A stretch of DNA of 64,000 nt from JBAXTE01 sp964653595 (GCA_964653595.1 CAZZHH010000007.1:19964-83963), one strand, 5' to 3'; positions 36,231 through 45,025 are shown, counted from the first letter of the stretch. Program-made: numbers and translations. Notes: generated from the sequence alone by a model not told the origin.

Positions 36231-36292
36231 CAAAAAAAATGCAATTTACTAGTTTAATGACTAAATAACATTCACAATTATTCATTTTTTTT

Positions 36293-36300
36293 TACTTTTG
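36293..36300 (+). promoter_or_regulatory. Predicted -7 box touching the porin-like start
   Basis: TACTTTTG matches TAnnTTTG but ends only 4 bases before the ATG at 36305. Transcription would start at or just past the start codon, so either the mRNA is leaderless or the real promoter is elsewhere. Confidence 0.4.
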
Positions 36301-36304
36301 TCCA

Positions 36305-37531
36305 ATGAAAAAAATAATTACTCTCTGTTTGTTAACATCAATACTAATACCTACCATCGCCTCGTCTCCCATTGATTCCCTAAAACACAAGGTAAAAGTA
36401 AAAGGATTTATAAAGGCTGACGCCATTTTTGACTCAAGACAAATTGTTTCTGCAAGAGAAAGTTTTGTTTTAATGTATCCTAAAAAACCAAATTTTGACA
36501 AAAACGGAATGGATATAAACTCCCGTCCACAATACAATCAATTTGCAACTAGTAGCAGATTGATTTTTTATACAGACACATTTCAAACCAAGGCCATGTT
36601 TATCACTTCGCTAATTGAAACAGACTTTACTGGTGCCAGTGAATCAACCAATAGTGGTTTAAGACTCCGCCATGCGTACATAAAACTTGAAAACAATCGT
36701 CATTCTCTTTTAGTTGGCCAATATTGGCACCCACTGGTAGCACCAGAGGTATTTCCCGATATGCTTTCTTTAAATTTGGGAAATCCAATTAAAAGCGCAA
36801 TGCGTGCACCACAAATACGTTATCAATTTCAAACCAAACATATTGACTTCGTTGGCGTAGCTTCGATGCATCGCGATAACTCTTCCATCGGACCTAACGG
36901 AATTTCTCCAGATTACCTCAGAAACCAGACAATTCCTTCGCTAGATTTCCAAACTATTTATAGAGGAAAAAATTGGATGTTGGGAGCTGGTTGTGACTAT
37001 AAACGAATCAACATGAGCATCAAAAGCGACAGCAATTATAGAGTGAACGAATATGTTACAAGTCTCAGTGGGCACGCTTTTGGCAAAGTGGATTTCAAAA
37101 AAATTACCCTTAAAGCTCAATATATCTGGGGACAAAATCTTTATGATCAAGCCATGTTGGGCGGAGTAGGAATTACTGGCATTGACACTACTAATCATCA
37201 ACGCTCATTCTCCCCCATTGCGCAACAGTCAGTTTGGATAAATGTTGCTTCAAAATTCAAAAAGTTGAATTTCTCAATTTTTGCAGGAGTGGCTCAAAAC
37301 TTAGGTTCTACAAAAGCTTTTACTGGAGCCGTCTATGCCCGTGGCAACGATATCGCATATCTTTATCGAATTGCCCCTCAAATCTCATACAAAGTTGGAA
37401 AAGTGATTTTTTTCTCCGAAACAGAATACACGGTAGCCGCATTTGGCTCTCCTAATTCTAGAGGAATCGTGAAAAACTCAAAAGAATGCGGGGTACTTAG
37501 AGAGAATTTGGCTGTGTTGTTTTTGTTTTAA
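36305..37531 (+). CDS. Outer-membrane porin-like beta-barrel protein
   Basis: This 408-residue protein has a signal peptide (about residues 1-20) and then a series of amphipathic strands with alternating polar and hydrophobic residues (for example RLIFYTDTFQTKAMFITSLIETDF, read as RLIFYTDTF and KAMFITSLIETDF; RLRHAYIKLENNRHSLLVG; QISYKVGKVIFFSETEYTVAAF) and a terminal aromatic Phe, as in outer-membrane barrels of the porin O/P or DcaP type. It is divergent from the riboswitch-controlled B12 operon, but it has no riboswitch of its own and is not TonB-dependent. The substrate is unknown. Confidence 0.75.
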   Translation: MKKIITLCLLTSILIPTIASSPIDSLKHKVKVKGFIKADAIFDSRQIVSARESFVLMYPKKPNFDKNGMDINSRPQYNQFATSSRLIFYTDTFQTKAMFITSLIETDFTGASESTNSGLRLRHAYIKLENNRHSLLVGQYWHPLVAPEVFPDMLSLNLGNPIKSAMRAPQIRYQFQTKHIDFVGVASMHRDNSSIGPNGISPDYLRNQTIPSLDFQTIYRGKNWMLGAGCDYKRINMSIKSDSNYRVNEYVTSLSGHAFGKVDFKKITLKAQYIWGQNLYDQAMLGGVGITGIDTTNHQRSFSPIAQQSVWINVASKFKKLNFSIFAGVAQNLGSTKAFTGAVYARGNDIAYLYRIAPQISYKVGKVIFFSETEYTVAAFGSPNSRGIVKNSKECGVLRENLAVLFLF

Positions 37532-37532
37532 T

Positions 37533-37586
37533 GAGTTGAATAGGGAGAACGGGTAGAACGGGTAAAACAGGTGGAACGAGTTGAAC
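37533..37586. repeat. 9-bp minisatellite right after a stop codon
   Basis: Six units of 9 bases follow one another: GAGTTGAAT, AGGGAGAAC, GGGTAGAAC, GGGTAAAAC, AGGTGGAAC, GAGTTGAAC. The array begins 2 bases after the stop codon at 37529-37531. Related AGGTAAAAC words occur at 43735-43790. Confidence 0.8.
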
Positions 37587-37953
37587 GAGAGAGTTATGAG
37601 TTATGTGGCGCGATGCGGGTCTAAAGAAATAGGAACGCGGATACTTCAGCTTCGCTCAGTACAAGTGATGCAGATTGGGGGAGATTTAAAAGTGAAATGT
37701 TAAAGTTGAAAGTTGAGAGTTTTTCGGTTTTAAACTCGAATTAAAAGACGAATACAACTAGGGATAAATAGGAATTAAAAACAGTTGAGAATCTTCTTCT
37801 TTGCTCAAATTTTCTTTTAATTTTCATTTCATTGAAAGCCAATCTGCTCATTTTCAAGCATTTTTCAACTCAAGTAGACGAAGCGCGACTAAAAATATCA
37901 CAACCTCTTAAAAGTTAACTTTTTCTTAATAGGTTTATCTATTAAAAATGATT
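37587..37953. other. Intergenic region of mixed low-complexity DNA
   Basis: This non-coding region holds degenerate words such as AAAGTGAAATGTTAAAGTTGAAAG, read as GTGAAATGTTAAAG and TTGAAAGTTGAGAG (37690-37720), and an isolated richer stretch with CTTCAGCTTCGCTCAGTACA (37647-37666). No gene or RNA is visible. Confidence 0.4.
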
Positions 37954-37961
37954 AATTTTGC
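37954..37961 (+). promoter_or_regulatory. Predicted -7 box for ppdK
   Basis: TAATTTTG matches TAnnTTTG, 58 bases before the ATG at 38020. Confidence 0.5.
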
Positions 37962-38019
37962 CCTTTCGTTTCAGAAAAAAACATGTAAATATCTAATCAT
38001 CAATAAATAAGAAAATCAA

Positions 38020-40749
38020 ATGAGTAACGTAAAGTATGTCTATTTTTTCGGCAATAAGCAAGCCGAAGGCAAAGCCGACATGAAAAATTTACTTGGAGGT
38101 AAAGGTGCTAATTTAGCAGAAATGTGTCTTTTAGGACTTCCTGTACCTGCTGGATTTACAATCAGCACTGAGTGCTGTACTGCATATTACGAAAATAATT
38201 GTCAATTACCTGCATCTTTGACCGATGAAGTTTGGGCTTCAATGAGAAAAGTGGAAGACGCAATGGGCATGAAATATGGCGACACCGAAAATCCTCTTCT
38301 ATTATCATGTCGTTCAGGAGCTCGTAGTTCTATGCCAGGAATGATGGACACCGTGTTAAACATCGGATTAAGTTCAAAAACAATTCCTGCTTTATTGAAA
38401 AAAACCAACAATCCTCGTTTTGTTTGGGATTCCTACCGTCGATTAATTATGATGTACGCCGATGTGGTTATGGAAAAAGCAGAGGGTCTAGAACCTGCTG
38501 ATGGAAAAGGCATCCGTAAATCTTTAGATGAAATGTTAGATGCATATAAACATGGCAAAGGATATGCTTCAGATACTGATTTAACTGCTGAAGACTTACA
38601 ATTTTTATCTGAAGAATTCAAAAAAGCAGTAAAAAAATCATTGGGTCAAGAGTTCCCAGATGATGCTGAAGCTCAACTTTTTGGTGGTATCAAAGCTGTA
38701 TTTAAAAGCTGGAATGGTAAAAAAGCAATCTCATACCGTCGTATCGAAGGTATTCCTGACGCTTGGGGCACTGCTGTAAACGTTCAAGCAATGGTTTTCG
38801 GAAATATGGGTGATACTTCTGCTACCGGTGTTGCTTTCACTCGTAACCCTGCAACTGGTGACAACCTTTTCTATGGTGAGTGGTTGATTAACGCCCAAGG
38901 TGAAGACGTAGTTGCTGGTATCCGCACTCCAAGTCCGCTTAACGATGACACTAAAAACGAACAAAACAAGCACCTTCATAGCATGGAAGAAGCTTGGGCT
39001 GATTCATATACAGAATTATTTGAAATCCGTAACCGCTTAGAAGACGCGTTCAAAGATATGCTCGACATCGAGTTCACCATCCAAGAAGGCAAATTATTCA
39101 TGTTGCAATGCCGCGTTGGAAAACGTACCGGTACCGCCGCTTTAAACATGGCGATGGATATGTTGGCTGAAGGTCGCATCGACGAAAAAACTGCTGTTTT
39201 ACGTCTTGACCCAACTCAACTTGACGAATTATTACACCCAATTATCAATCCTGCAATGTTAAAAGGTGCTCAACCTTTCGTTAAAGGATTACCTGCTGGT
39301 CCTGGCGCCGCTGTTGGCAAAGTGGTTTTCACTGCTGAAGACGCTGTTGAATGGCAACGTAGAGGGGAAAAAGTATTATTGGTTCGTGAAGAAACCAATC
39401 CTGAAGATGTTGAAGGAATGCGCGCTGCCGATGGTATCTTAACCGCTCGTGGTGGTATGACTTCACACGCTGCTTTGGTTGCACGTGGTTGGGGAAAATG
39501 CTGCATCGTTGGTGCAGGTGCCCTACACGTTGACGTTGACGGCAAAAAAGCGACTGTTAAAGAAACTGGTGTTGTAATAAACGAAGGTGATGTATTGACA
39601 TTGGATGGAACCAAAGGATATGCATATTTAGGAACTATGGAATTGATGGATGCTTCTGAAAACCCTCGTTTCCAACAGTTTATGAAGCTTGCAGATAAAT
39701 TCCGCACCATGGGTGTTCGCACAAACGCGGATACTCCAGATGATGCTGCTGTAGCTCGTAGTTTCGGAGCTGAAGGTATCGGTCTTTTCCGTACCGAGCA
39801 CATGTTCTATGGCAAAGGAACTGAAAACGCCTTATTCTTATTACGTAAAATGATCTTAAGTGAAGGCGAAGCAGAACGTCGCAACGCACTTGACGAACTT
39901 TCAGTTTATGTAAAAAGAGATTATAAAGGAACTTTAGAGGCGATGGATACACTTCCAGTAACCTTCCGTCTATTGGATCCACCACTCCACGAATTTGTCC
40001 CACAAGGAGCAGAAAACCAAGCTGAACTTGCAAAAGCTTTAGGCATCAGTGCTGACGCAATTGCAAAACGTGGCGAAGCTCTTCACGAATCAAACCCAAT
40101 GATGGGTCACCGTGGTGTTCGTTTAGGTGTTACTTATCCTGAAGTTACCGAAATGCAAATCCGTGCTTTATTCGAAGCAACTGCAGAATTGGTTAAAGAA
40201 GGAAAAACTCCAAAACCAGAAATCATGGTTCCTGTAACCTGTGATGTAACAGAATTGGATTTCACCAAAATCATCGTTGACAGAGTTTATGCAGAAGTTT
40301 GTGCTAAATTTGGCATTGACAAAATTGATTATCTATATGGAACCATGATTGAGATTCCACGTGCTTGTCTATTGGCTAATAAAATGGCTAAAACTGCACA
40401 ATTCTTCTCTTTCGGAACCAACGACTTAACCCAAATGACCTTTGGATTCAGCCGTGATGATACCGGTGCTTTTATGAACGATTATTTGGACAACAAAATT
40501 TTAACTGCTGATCCATTCCAAACCATCGACCAAGATGGTGTAGGACAATTAATCGAAATGGCTGTAACCAAAGGACGAGCAGAACGCAAAGACCTTAAAG
40601 TGGGTATCTGCGGCGAACAAGGTGGAGATCCTGCTTCGGTAGAATTCTGCTTCCGCAACGGTTTAAGCTATGTAAGTTGCTCCCCATTCCGCGTTCCAAT
40701 CGCGCGTTTGGCTGCTGCTCAAGCTGCGATCAAAGCTTCGAAGAAATAA
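38020..40749 (+). CDS. ppdK: Pyruvate, phosphate dikinase
   Basis: PPDK interconverts pyruvate, ATP and phosphate with PEP, AMP and pyrophosphate, giving a reversible step between glycolysis and gluconeogenesis. All three parts are visible: the N-terminal ATP-grasp domain (LGGKGANLAEM, SCRSGARSSMPGMMDTVLN), the phosphohistidine domain with His483 in GGMTSHAALVARG, and the C-terminal PEP/pyruvate barrel (GIGLFRTEHMF, MIEIPRACL, FSFGTNDLTQMTFGFSRDD, GICGEQGGDP). It is 909 residues long, the family norm. Codon use is unusually regular (many GCT, GGT, CGT codons), which suggests high expression. It is a single gene with a strong terminator. Confidence 0.97.
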   Translation: MSNVKYVYFFGNKQAEGKADMKNLLGGKGANLAEMCLLGLPVPAGFTISTECCTAYYENNCQLPASLTDEVWASMRKVEDAMGMKYGDTENPLLLSCRSGARSSMPGMMDTVLNIGLSSKTIPALLKKTNNPRFVWDSYRRLIMMYADVVMEKAEGLEPADGKGIRKSLDEMLDAYKHGKGYASDTDLTAEDLQFLSEEFKKAVKKSLGQEFPDDAEAQLFGGIKAVFKSWNGKKAISYRRIEGIPDAWGTAVNVQAMVFGNMGDTSATGVAFTRNPATGDNLFYGEWLINAQGEDVVAGIRTPSPLNDDTKNEQNKHLHSMEEAWADSYTELFEIRNRLEDAFKDMLDIEFTIQEGKLFMLQCRVGKRTGTAALNMAMDMLAEGRIDEKTAVLRLDPTQLDELLHPIINPAMLKGAQPFVKGLPAGPGAAVGKVVFTAEDAVEWQRRGEKVLLVREETNPEDVEGMRAADGILTARGGMTSHAALVARGWGKCCIVGAGALHVDVDGKKATVKETGVVINEGDVLTLDGTKGYAYLGTMELMDASENPRFQQFMKLADKFRTMGVRTNADTPDDAAVARSFGAEGIGLFRTEHMFYGKGTENALFLLRKMILSEGEAERRNALDELSVYVKRDYKGTLEAMDTLPVTFRLLDPPLHEFVPQGAENQAELAKALGISADAIAKRGEALHESNPMMGHRGVRLGVTYPEVTEMQIRALFEATAELVKEGKTPKPEIMVPVTCDVTELDFTKIIVDRVYAEVCAKFGIDKIDYLYGTMIEIPRACLLANKMAKTAQFFSFGTNDLTQMTFGFSRDDTGAFMNDYLDNKILTADPFQTIDQDGVGQLIEMAVTKGRAERKDLKVGICGEQGGDPASVEFCFRNGLSYVSCSPFRVPIARLAAAQAAIKASKK

Positions 40750-40770
40750 GGTTAAACTTATTATACATAA

Positions 40771-40800
40771 AAAAGGTCGTCTTTCGGGACGGCCTTTTTT
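40771..40800 (+). terminator. Intrinsic terminator after ppdK
   Basis: GGTCGTC (40775-40781) and GACGGCC (40788-40794) pair with one G-T, loop TTTCGG, followed by six T. Confidence 0.9.
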
Positions 40801-40833
40801 ATTAAATAACACCATGCTACAAAAATTTTTTTT

Positions 40834-40841
40834 TATATTTG
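40834..40841 (+). promoter_or_regulatory. Relic -7 box in front of the BRO-type pseudogene
   Basis: TATATTTG matches TAnnTTTG and lies 27 bases before the expected start codon position (ATA at 40869-40871). Confidence 0.4.
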
Positions 40842-41822
40842 TACAACAAACCCCAAAAAAGAAAACTTATAAAAAATGAAATCAGGTTATTCGAAGAACG
40901 AAATGTTCGCACAGTCTGGAATGAAGAGACCGAAGAGTGGTATTTCACAATTGTAGATGTGGTAGGAGTTTTGACAAACAGCCCAAATCCTCGCAAATAT
41001 TGGAGTGTCTTAAAAAATCGATTAAATAAAGAGGGAAATCAGTTGACAACAGTTTGTAGTCAACTGAAAATGCCTTCAACTGACGGGAAGAACTATATGA
41101 CCGATGTAGCCTCCACCCAACAGCTTTTCCGGCTAATTCAGTCTATCCCATCGCCAAAAGCAGAACCGTTTACGGGACTTCTAAAAAATCATTTTTCAGC
41201 GTTAGATTTCAATTTTAAAAATCCTCATTTACAGAGGTAAACTGCGGTTTTTAAAAAATCATCTGCCTCGAAAAATTGATTTTTCAGAAACCCTCTTAAA
41301 ACTTTGGATTGCACAAGTAGCCAAAGAGCGATTGGATCAAATGCAAGATCTGGAATTATCCATTGAACAAGCCATGATGGACTATAAACGGCTTGGATAT
41401 TCAGGCAATTGGATAAATCAGAGACTGAAAAGCATTGAAATCAAAAAGGAATTAACCGATGAATGGAAGTCAAGAGGATGAAATAAGGTGTTCAATTTGC
41501 AACATTGACTGATATAATATACCAAACTAGGGCTGATAAAACAGCCAAAGAATCCAAAAAATTCAAAGGATTAAAAAAGGAGAACTTGCGCGACAACATG
41601 GCCAATACAGAATTGGTTTTGAATATGCTTGCGGAATTATCGACCAAACGTATTTCAGAAGCCACAAACCCTGCCTCTTTTAGTGAGCATTCACAAGTAG
41701 CTCAACAAGGAGGGGAAATCGCCAGAAATGCCAGAATTGAGCTTGAAGCAAAAACAGGTGAAAAGGTAATTTCTCCAAGGAATGCAAAAAAGGGGTTGTT
41801 GAAAAATAATAAAAATGAATAA
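40839..41822 (+). pseudogene. BRO-N-type (phage antirepressor-like) protein, broken
   Basis: The reading frames together spell one BRO-N-like protein of the kind common in Bacteroidota: KNEIRLFEERNVRTVW, the IVDVVGVLTNSPNPRKYW core, TDVASTQQLFRLIQSIPSPK, then WIAQVAKERL, GYSGNWINQRLKSIEIKKEL, and finally LKKENLRDNMANTELVLNML. Four lesions are visible. The usual start Met is ATA (40869). A 127-bp insertion sits between codons PF and KLW (41172-41298). A base is missing near 41478, and an in-frame TAA follows close by (ATG AAA TAA). Removing exactly 127 bases restores the frame across the insertion. The original role was probably DNA binding, of mobile-element origin. It is followed by a terminator at 41927. 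Confidence 0.88.
41172..41298. mobile_element. 127-bp MITE-like insertion with imperfect terminal inverted repeats
   Basis: The left end reads CGGGACTTCTAAAAAATCA and the right end, on the other strand, GAGGGTTTCTGAAAAATCA; the similarity continues inward (TTTTTCAG against ATTTTTCG), giving inverted repeats of about 28 bases with mismatches. The element carries stop codons, has no gene, and interrupts the BRO-type frame exactly between codons. No clear target-site duplication is visible. It is called MITE-like by structure only; only one copy is seen in the window. Confidence 0.6.
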
Positions 41823-41926
41823 ATACACAGTTTTTATTCACAAAATGAACAATTAATGAAAAAACAAATCATTTTCTTCCTCTTTCTAAACTTTAGCCAA
41901 CTAACAATTAGATTGGGTTCAAATAT

Positions 41927-41954
41927 AAGCTTTTAGAAAAGCTTTTTTTTTTTT
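41927..41954 (+). terminator. Intrinsic terminator
   Basis: AAGCTTTT and AAAAGCTT form a perfect 8-bp stem (loop AG) followed by ten or more T. It lies about 105 bases behind the BRO-type pseudogene. Confidence 0.8.
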
Positions 41955-42011
41955 AGAACATCAACTCACATTAATTTTAAAAACTGTTTAAAATAATAAA
42001 CAATCCACAAA

Positions 42012-43412
42012 CTAACGTTGTCTTCCCCAATTTCGCGATGGGCTTCTCTCCTCTTTTCTGGGTGGAGAGCTCTGTTGACGTATAGTTTTAGGAGCTATGC
42101 GTTCCTCCCTTTTTACTCCATTATTGTTGACGTTCTTAGAAAATCTATCCTCTTTTTCATTCAAAGTATTTGAAGAAGTAGTAGCTTTTGAACGACTAGG
42201 TTGATGTCGTCTGTTTAAATTTTGAGAGCGCCCATTTTGCTGTTTCTCTTTTGGTTTTCTTTCAAAACGAAGTTGCAAAGCTGGATATGGATGATCTTCC
42301 ACTACTGGAATTTCTAATCCAATCAATTTATGAATATCTTTAATGTATGCTCGTTCTTCTGCATCGCAAAACGAGATTGCTTTACCAGATGCTCCTGCTC
42401 TTCCAGTTCTACCAATGCGATGCACATAGGTTTCGGAGATATTTGGTATTTCATAATTTATCACTAATGCCAAATCATCAATGTCAATTCCTCGAGCGGC
42501 AATATCAGTAGCAACTAACACACGAGTAGTTCGATCTTTAAAGTTCTGCAACGCTCTTTGACGAGCATTTTGAGATTTATTTCCGTGAATAGCTTCTGCC
42601 TTAATATTTACTTTACTTAGCAATTTGACCACTTTATCAGCTCCATGTTTGGTGCGGGTAAAAACTAAAACAGAATCTGCTTTGGAGTTTTGCAACGTAT
42701 ATATCAACAACTCCTTCTTCTTCTCTGTATCCACATAAAAAAGTTCCTGATTTACCGTTTCTGCTGTAGTAGATGCTGGTGTAACTTCCACTCTTTTCGG
42801 ATTGGTAAGAATAGAATTTGCCAACGACATTATGGATTCGGGCATAGTGGCCGAAAAGAAAAGCGTTTGACGTTTTGCAGGAATCAACTTAATGATACGT
42901 TTTACATCATGGATAAAGCCCATATCTAACATTCTATCGGCTTCATCAAGAACAAAAATCTTTAATTCATTCAATTTAACAAAACCTTGATTATGCAAAT
43001 CTAACAATCTCCCGGGTGTTGCTACTAAAATATCAATTCCGGATTTAAGATGATTTACCTGAGGGTTTTGATTTACTCCTCCAAAAATAACTGCATGTTT
43101 CAACGAAGTATTTTTTCCATAATTTGCAAAGCTTTCATCAATTTGAATTGCCAACTCTCTAGTAGGTGTTATAATAAGTGCCCTAATTTTTCGTTGATGC
43201 GTGTTGGTGTGATTTTGCAACATAAGTTGCTGAATGATTGGGAGCGCAAATGCAGCCGTTTTGCCTGTTCCAGTTTGAGCACAACCCAATAAGTCGTTGC
43301 CAATGAGAATAATAGGGATAGATGCTTTTTGAATTGGAGTAGGATGTTCGTATCCTTCAGAGTGAAGAGCGTTTAAGATCGGCTCTATAAGATCTAAGTT
43401 TTTAAATGACAT
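42012..43412 (-). CDS. DEAD-box RNA helicase (RhlE-like)
   Basis: This ATP-dependent RNA helicase has all core motifs: Q motif GYEHPTPIQKASIP, motif I AQTGTGKT, PTRELAIQ, TPGRLLD, DEAD in FVLDEADRMLDMGF, SAT, ATDIAARGID and HRIGRTGRAG. The helicase core is about residues 1-370. The C-terminal 95 residues are a disordered basic tail rich in Arg, Ser, Asn and Gln, as usual for RhlE-type proteins acting on ribosome assembly or mRNA decay. It is a single gene; a -7 box TATCTTTG lies at 43475-43482 on the minus strand. Confidence 0.93.
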   Translation of the reverse strand: MSFKNLDLIEPILNALHSEGYEHPTPIQKASIPIILIGNDLLGCAQTGTGKTAAFALPIIQQLMLQNHTNTHQRKIRALIITPTRELAIQIDESFANYGKNTSLKHAVIFGGVNQNPQVNHLKSGIDILVATPGRLLDLHNQGFVKLNELKIFVLDEADRMLDMGFIHDVKRIIKLIPAKRQTLFFSATMPESIMSLANSILTNPKRVEVTPASTTAETVNQELFYVDTEKKKELLIYTLQNSKADSVLVFTRTKHGADKVVKLLSKVNIKAEAIHGNKSQNARQRALQNFKDRTTRVLVATDIAARGIDIDDLALVINYEIPNISETYVHRIGRTGRAGASGKAISFCDAEERAYIKDIHKLIGLEIPVVEDHPYPALQLRFERKPKEKQQNGRSQNLNRRHQPSRSKATTSSNTLNEKEDRFSKNVNNNGVKREERIAPKTIRQQSSPPRKEERSPSRNWGRQR

Positions 43413-43474
43413 AGTAAATGGTTACACGCTCTGATTAAAATTTATTTGAATAACCACCTACGTGAAATATTTTG

Positions 43475-43482
43475 CAAAGATA
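43475..43482 (-). promoter_or_regulatory. Predicted -7 box for the RNA helicase gene
   Basis: Minus-strand TATCTTTG matches TAnnTTTG, 62 bases upstream of the start at 43412. Confidence 0.45.
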
Positions 43483-43489
43483 CAACAAT

Positions 43490-43560
43490 TATCAGTTGAA
43501 AGTCTAAAGTAAAAAGTCAAAAGGGCGCAAAGCGAGAATATAGGAGTGGAAAGTCGAAAG
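43490..43560. repeat. Degenerate AAAGTC-word repeat
   Basis: The words GAAAGTCTAAAGT, AAAAAGTCAAAAG and GGAAAGTCGAAAG recur over about 70 bases. The pattern is like that at 14751-14810. Non-coding. Confidence 0.55.
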
Positions 43561-43572
43561 CTCCGAAAAATA

Positions 43573-43640
43573 AATCCGTCAACCGACGGATTATCATTTT
43601 CCGAGAGTCCACAAAAAACGGAGATTCGCCATTGGCGAAT
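43573..43640 (-). terminator. Two perfect hairpins downstream of cinA
   Basis: AATCCGTC/GACGGATT (loop AACC, 43573-43592) and ATTCGCCA/TGGCGAAT (43624-43640) are both perfect 8-bp stems. On the minus strand each is followed within a few bases by a T-rich stretch (TATTTTT and CTCCGTTTTTT), so they could end cinA transcription. They may instead be mobile palindromes. Confidence 0.5.
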
Positions 43641-43734
43641 GTTTTTCAGGATCGAAAGGACGCATCACATTTTTTTAATAATAAAATTGAAACATAAAGA
43701 AATAAAATGCATAAACTCTTGTTTTTCCTATTTT

Positions 43735-43790
43735 ACGTGGTAACCTGTTTTACCTGGTCCCCTGCATTACCTAGTCACCTGTTTTACCTA
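43735..43790. repeat. 17-bp minisatellite overlapping the cinA stop
   Basis: On the minus strand the sequence repeats with a period of 17 bases: TAGGTAAAACAGGTGAC, TAGGTAATGCAGGGGAC, CAGGTAAAACAGGTTAC, then a weaker fourth unit. The cinA stop codon (TAA, 43784-43786) lies inside the first unit. The unit shares AGGTAAAAC with the array at 37533-37586. Confidence 0.75.
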
Positions 43791-45025
43791 TTCAAAAGAA
43801 CCAATCTCAGCTCATTCAATGCTGCCAAGGAAGACCTACGGATATTACGCATTCGATGTTCCCCGAAATTATACCTTTTTGCCTCCACACCAGCAGGTGT
43901 AGCAATGGCAATCCAGACAGTGCCTACTGGCTTATCAGCAGTTCCACCATCAGGTCCAGCTATTCCAGAGGTTGCAATAGAATAATCGGTTTGCATGAGT
44001 TTTCTAACATTTTGAGCCATGGCTATTACTACTTCCCTACTTACGGCACCATGTTTTTCTATCAAGGCTGTATCAATCTTTAAGACTTCAGATTTCACCT
44101 CATTGGCATACGAAACTACACTGCCCGTAAAATAATTTGAGCTTCCAGGAATAGAAGTTATCAAATGAGAAATAAACCCTCCAGTGCAACTTTCTGCTAT
44201 TGACAAAGTGCATTTTTTTTCAATTAACAACTTACCAATAACGGTCTCCATTACATCATCATCTTCTCCATAAATAAGCGTTCCCAGCAAGTTTTTGAGT
44301 GATAATTCTATTGTTGTTAATAAATTCTGTGCTTCTAGTGTAGTAGGAGTAAAGACACTCAACCTTAGCTTTACAATACCAGGTTCTGGCAAATAAGCTA
44401 CTTGAACATTCTTTGGCAACTCATACTCCCAAGTGCGTAGTAAATCCTGTAAATTTGATTCTCCAATTCCAGTAGTGTAAAACAACTTTCTAAGAATCAC
44501 CCTTGATTTCACTTTCTCTTGTAAACGAGGTATAATTTGAGAATGAATAAGCGATTTCATCTCAAAAGGAACTCCAGGAATAGAGACCACAATTTTGCCT
44601 CCTATCTCAAACCACATCCCAGGTGCAGTGCCTTGAGAGTTATATAATGGAGTACATCCTTCGGGCAAAAATGCTTGTTGACGGTTGGTTTCAGACACCT
44701 CTACTCCTCTATTGAAAAATAGTTGCTGAATATGATCAAAACTGGGCTGATGAAAAACAAGCTTCATCCCAAACTTATTGGCAAGGGTGATTTTCGTGAT
44801 ATCATCGTTTGTCGGGCCTAAACCTCCGGTTATGATAAGCAAGTCACTAATTTGGAGATGATAATCAAGCACCTGATTAATCTCCTCTGAATCGTCGGCA
44901 ATCGTATCGATTCGTTTCACATCGATTCCTAATTCATCGAGTTTTTGAGCAATATAAGAAGCATTGGTGTTAACGATCAATCCACTTAAAAGCTCGTTAC
45001 CAATATTAATGATTGAAGCATTCAT
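43784..45025 (-). CDS. cinA: CinA family protein (competence/damage-inducible; NMN amidase)
   Basis: The N-terminal half (about residues 1-170) is a molybdopterin-binding-like domain with LIITGGLGPTNDDIT, associated with ADP-ribose pyrophosphatase activity in some members. The C-terminal half (about 255-410) is the CinA-C nicotinamide-nucleotide amidase domain, with the catalytic Ser in SIAESCTGGFISHLI, and TDYSIATSGIAGPDGGTADKPVGTVWIA. The two-domain length of 413 residues is the full-length form. It probably acts in NAD recycling. The last codons and stop fall inside a minisatellite. A -7 box is at 45043-45050 on the minus strand. Confidence 0.93.
   Translation of the reverse strand: MNASIINIGNELLSGLIVNTNASYIAQKLDELGIDVKRIDTIADDSEEINQVLDYHLQISDLLIITGGLGPTNDDITKITLANKFGMKLVFHQPSFDHIQQLFFNRGVEVSETNRQQAFLPEGCTPLYNSQGTAPGMWFEIGGKIVVSIPGVPFEMKSLIHSQIIPRLQEKVKSRVILRKLFYTTGIGESNLQDLLRTWEYELPKNVQVAYLPEPGIVKLRLSVFTPTTLEAQNLLTTIELSLKNLLGTLIYGEDDDVMETVIGKLLIEKKCTLSIAESCTGGFISHLITSIPGSSNYFTGSVVSYANEVKSEVLKIDTALIEKHGAVSREVVIAMAQNVRKLMQTDYSIATSGIAGPDGGTADKPVGTVWIAIATPAGVEAKRYNFGEHRMRNIRRSSLAALNELRLVLLNR

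Noticed and set aside
39270..39803. A 177-codon antisense frame inside ppdK
   Set aside because: It lies opposite a highly conserved enzyme with strong codon bias, which often leaves the opposite strand open; no protein-like features are seen.
40839..41240. An intact 133-residue BRO-N protein
   Set aside because: It starts at a TTG that overlaps a -7 box and its last 23 codons come from the 127-bp insertion.
41505..41822. A separate small gene of 105 codons
   Set aside because: Its text continues the BRO-type protein after a frameshift; it is the 3' part of the pseudogene.
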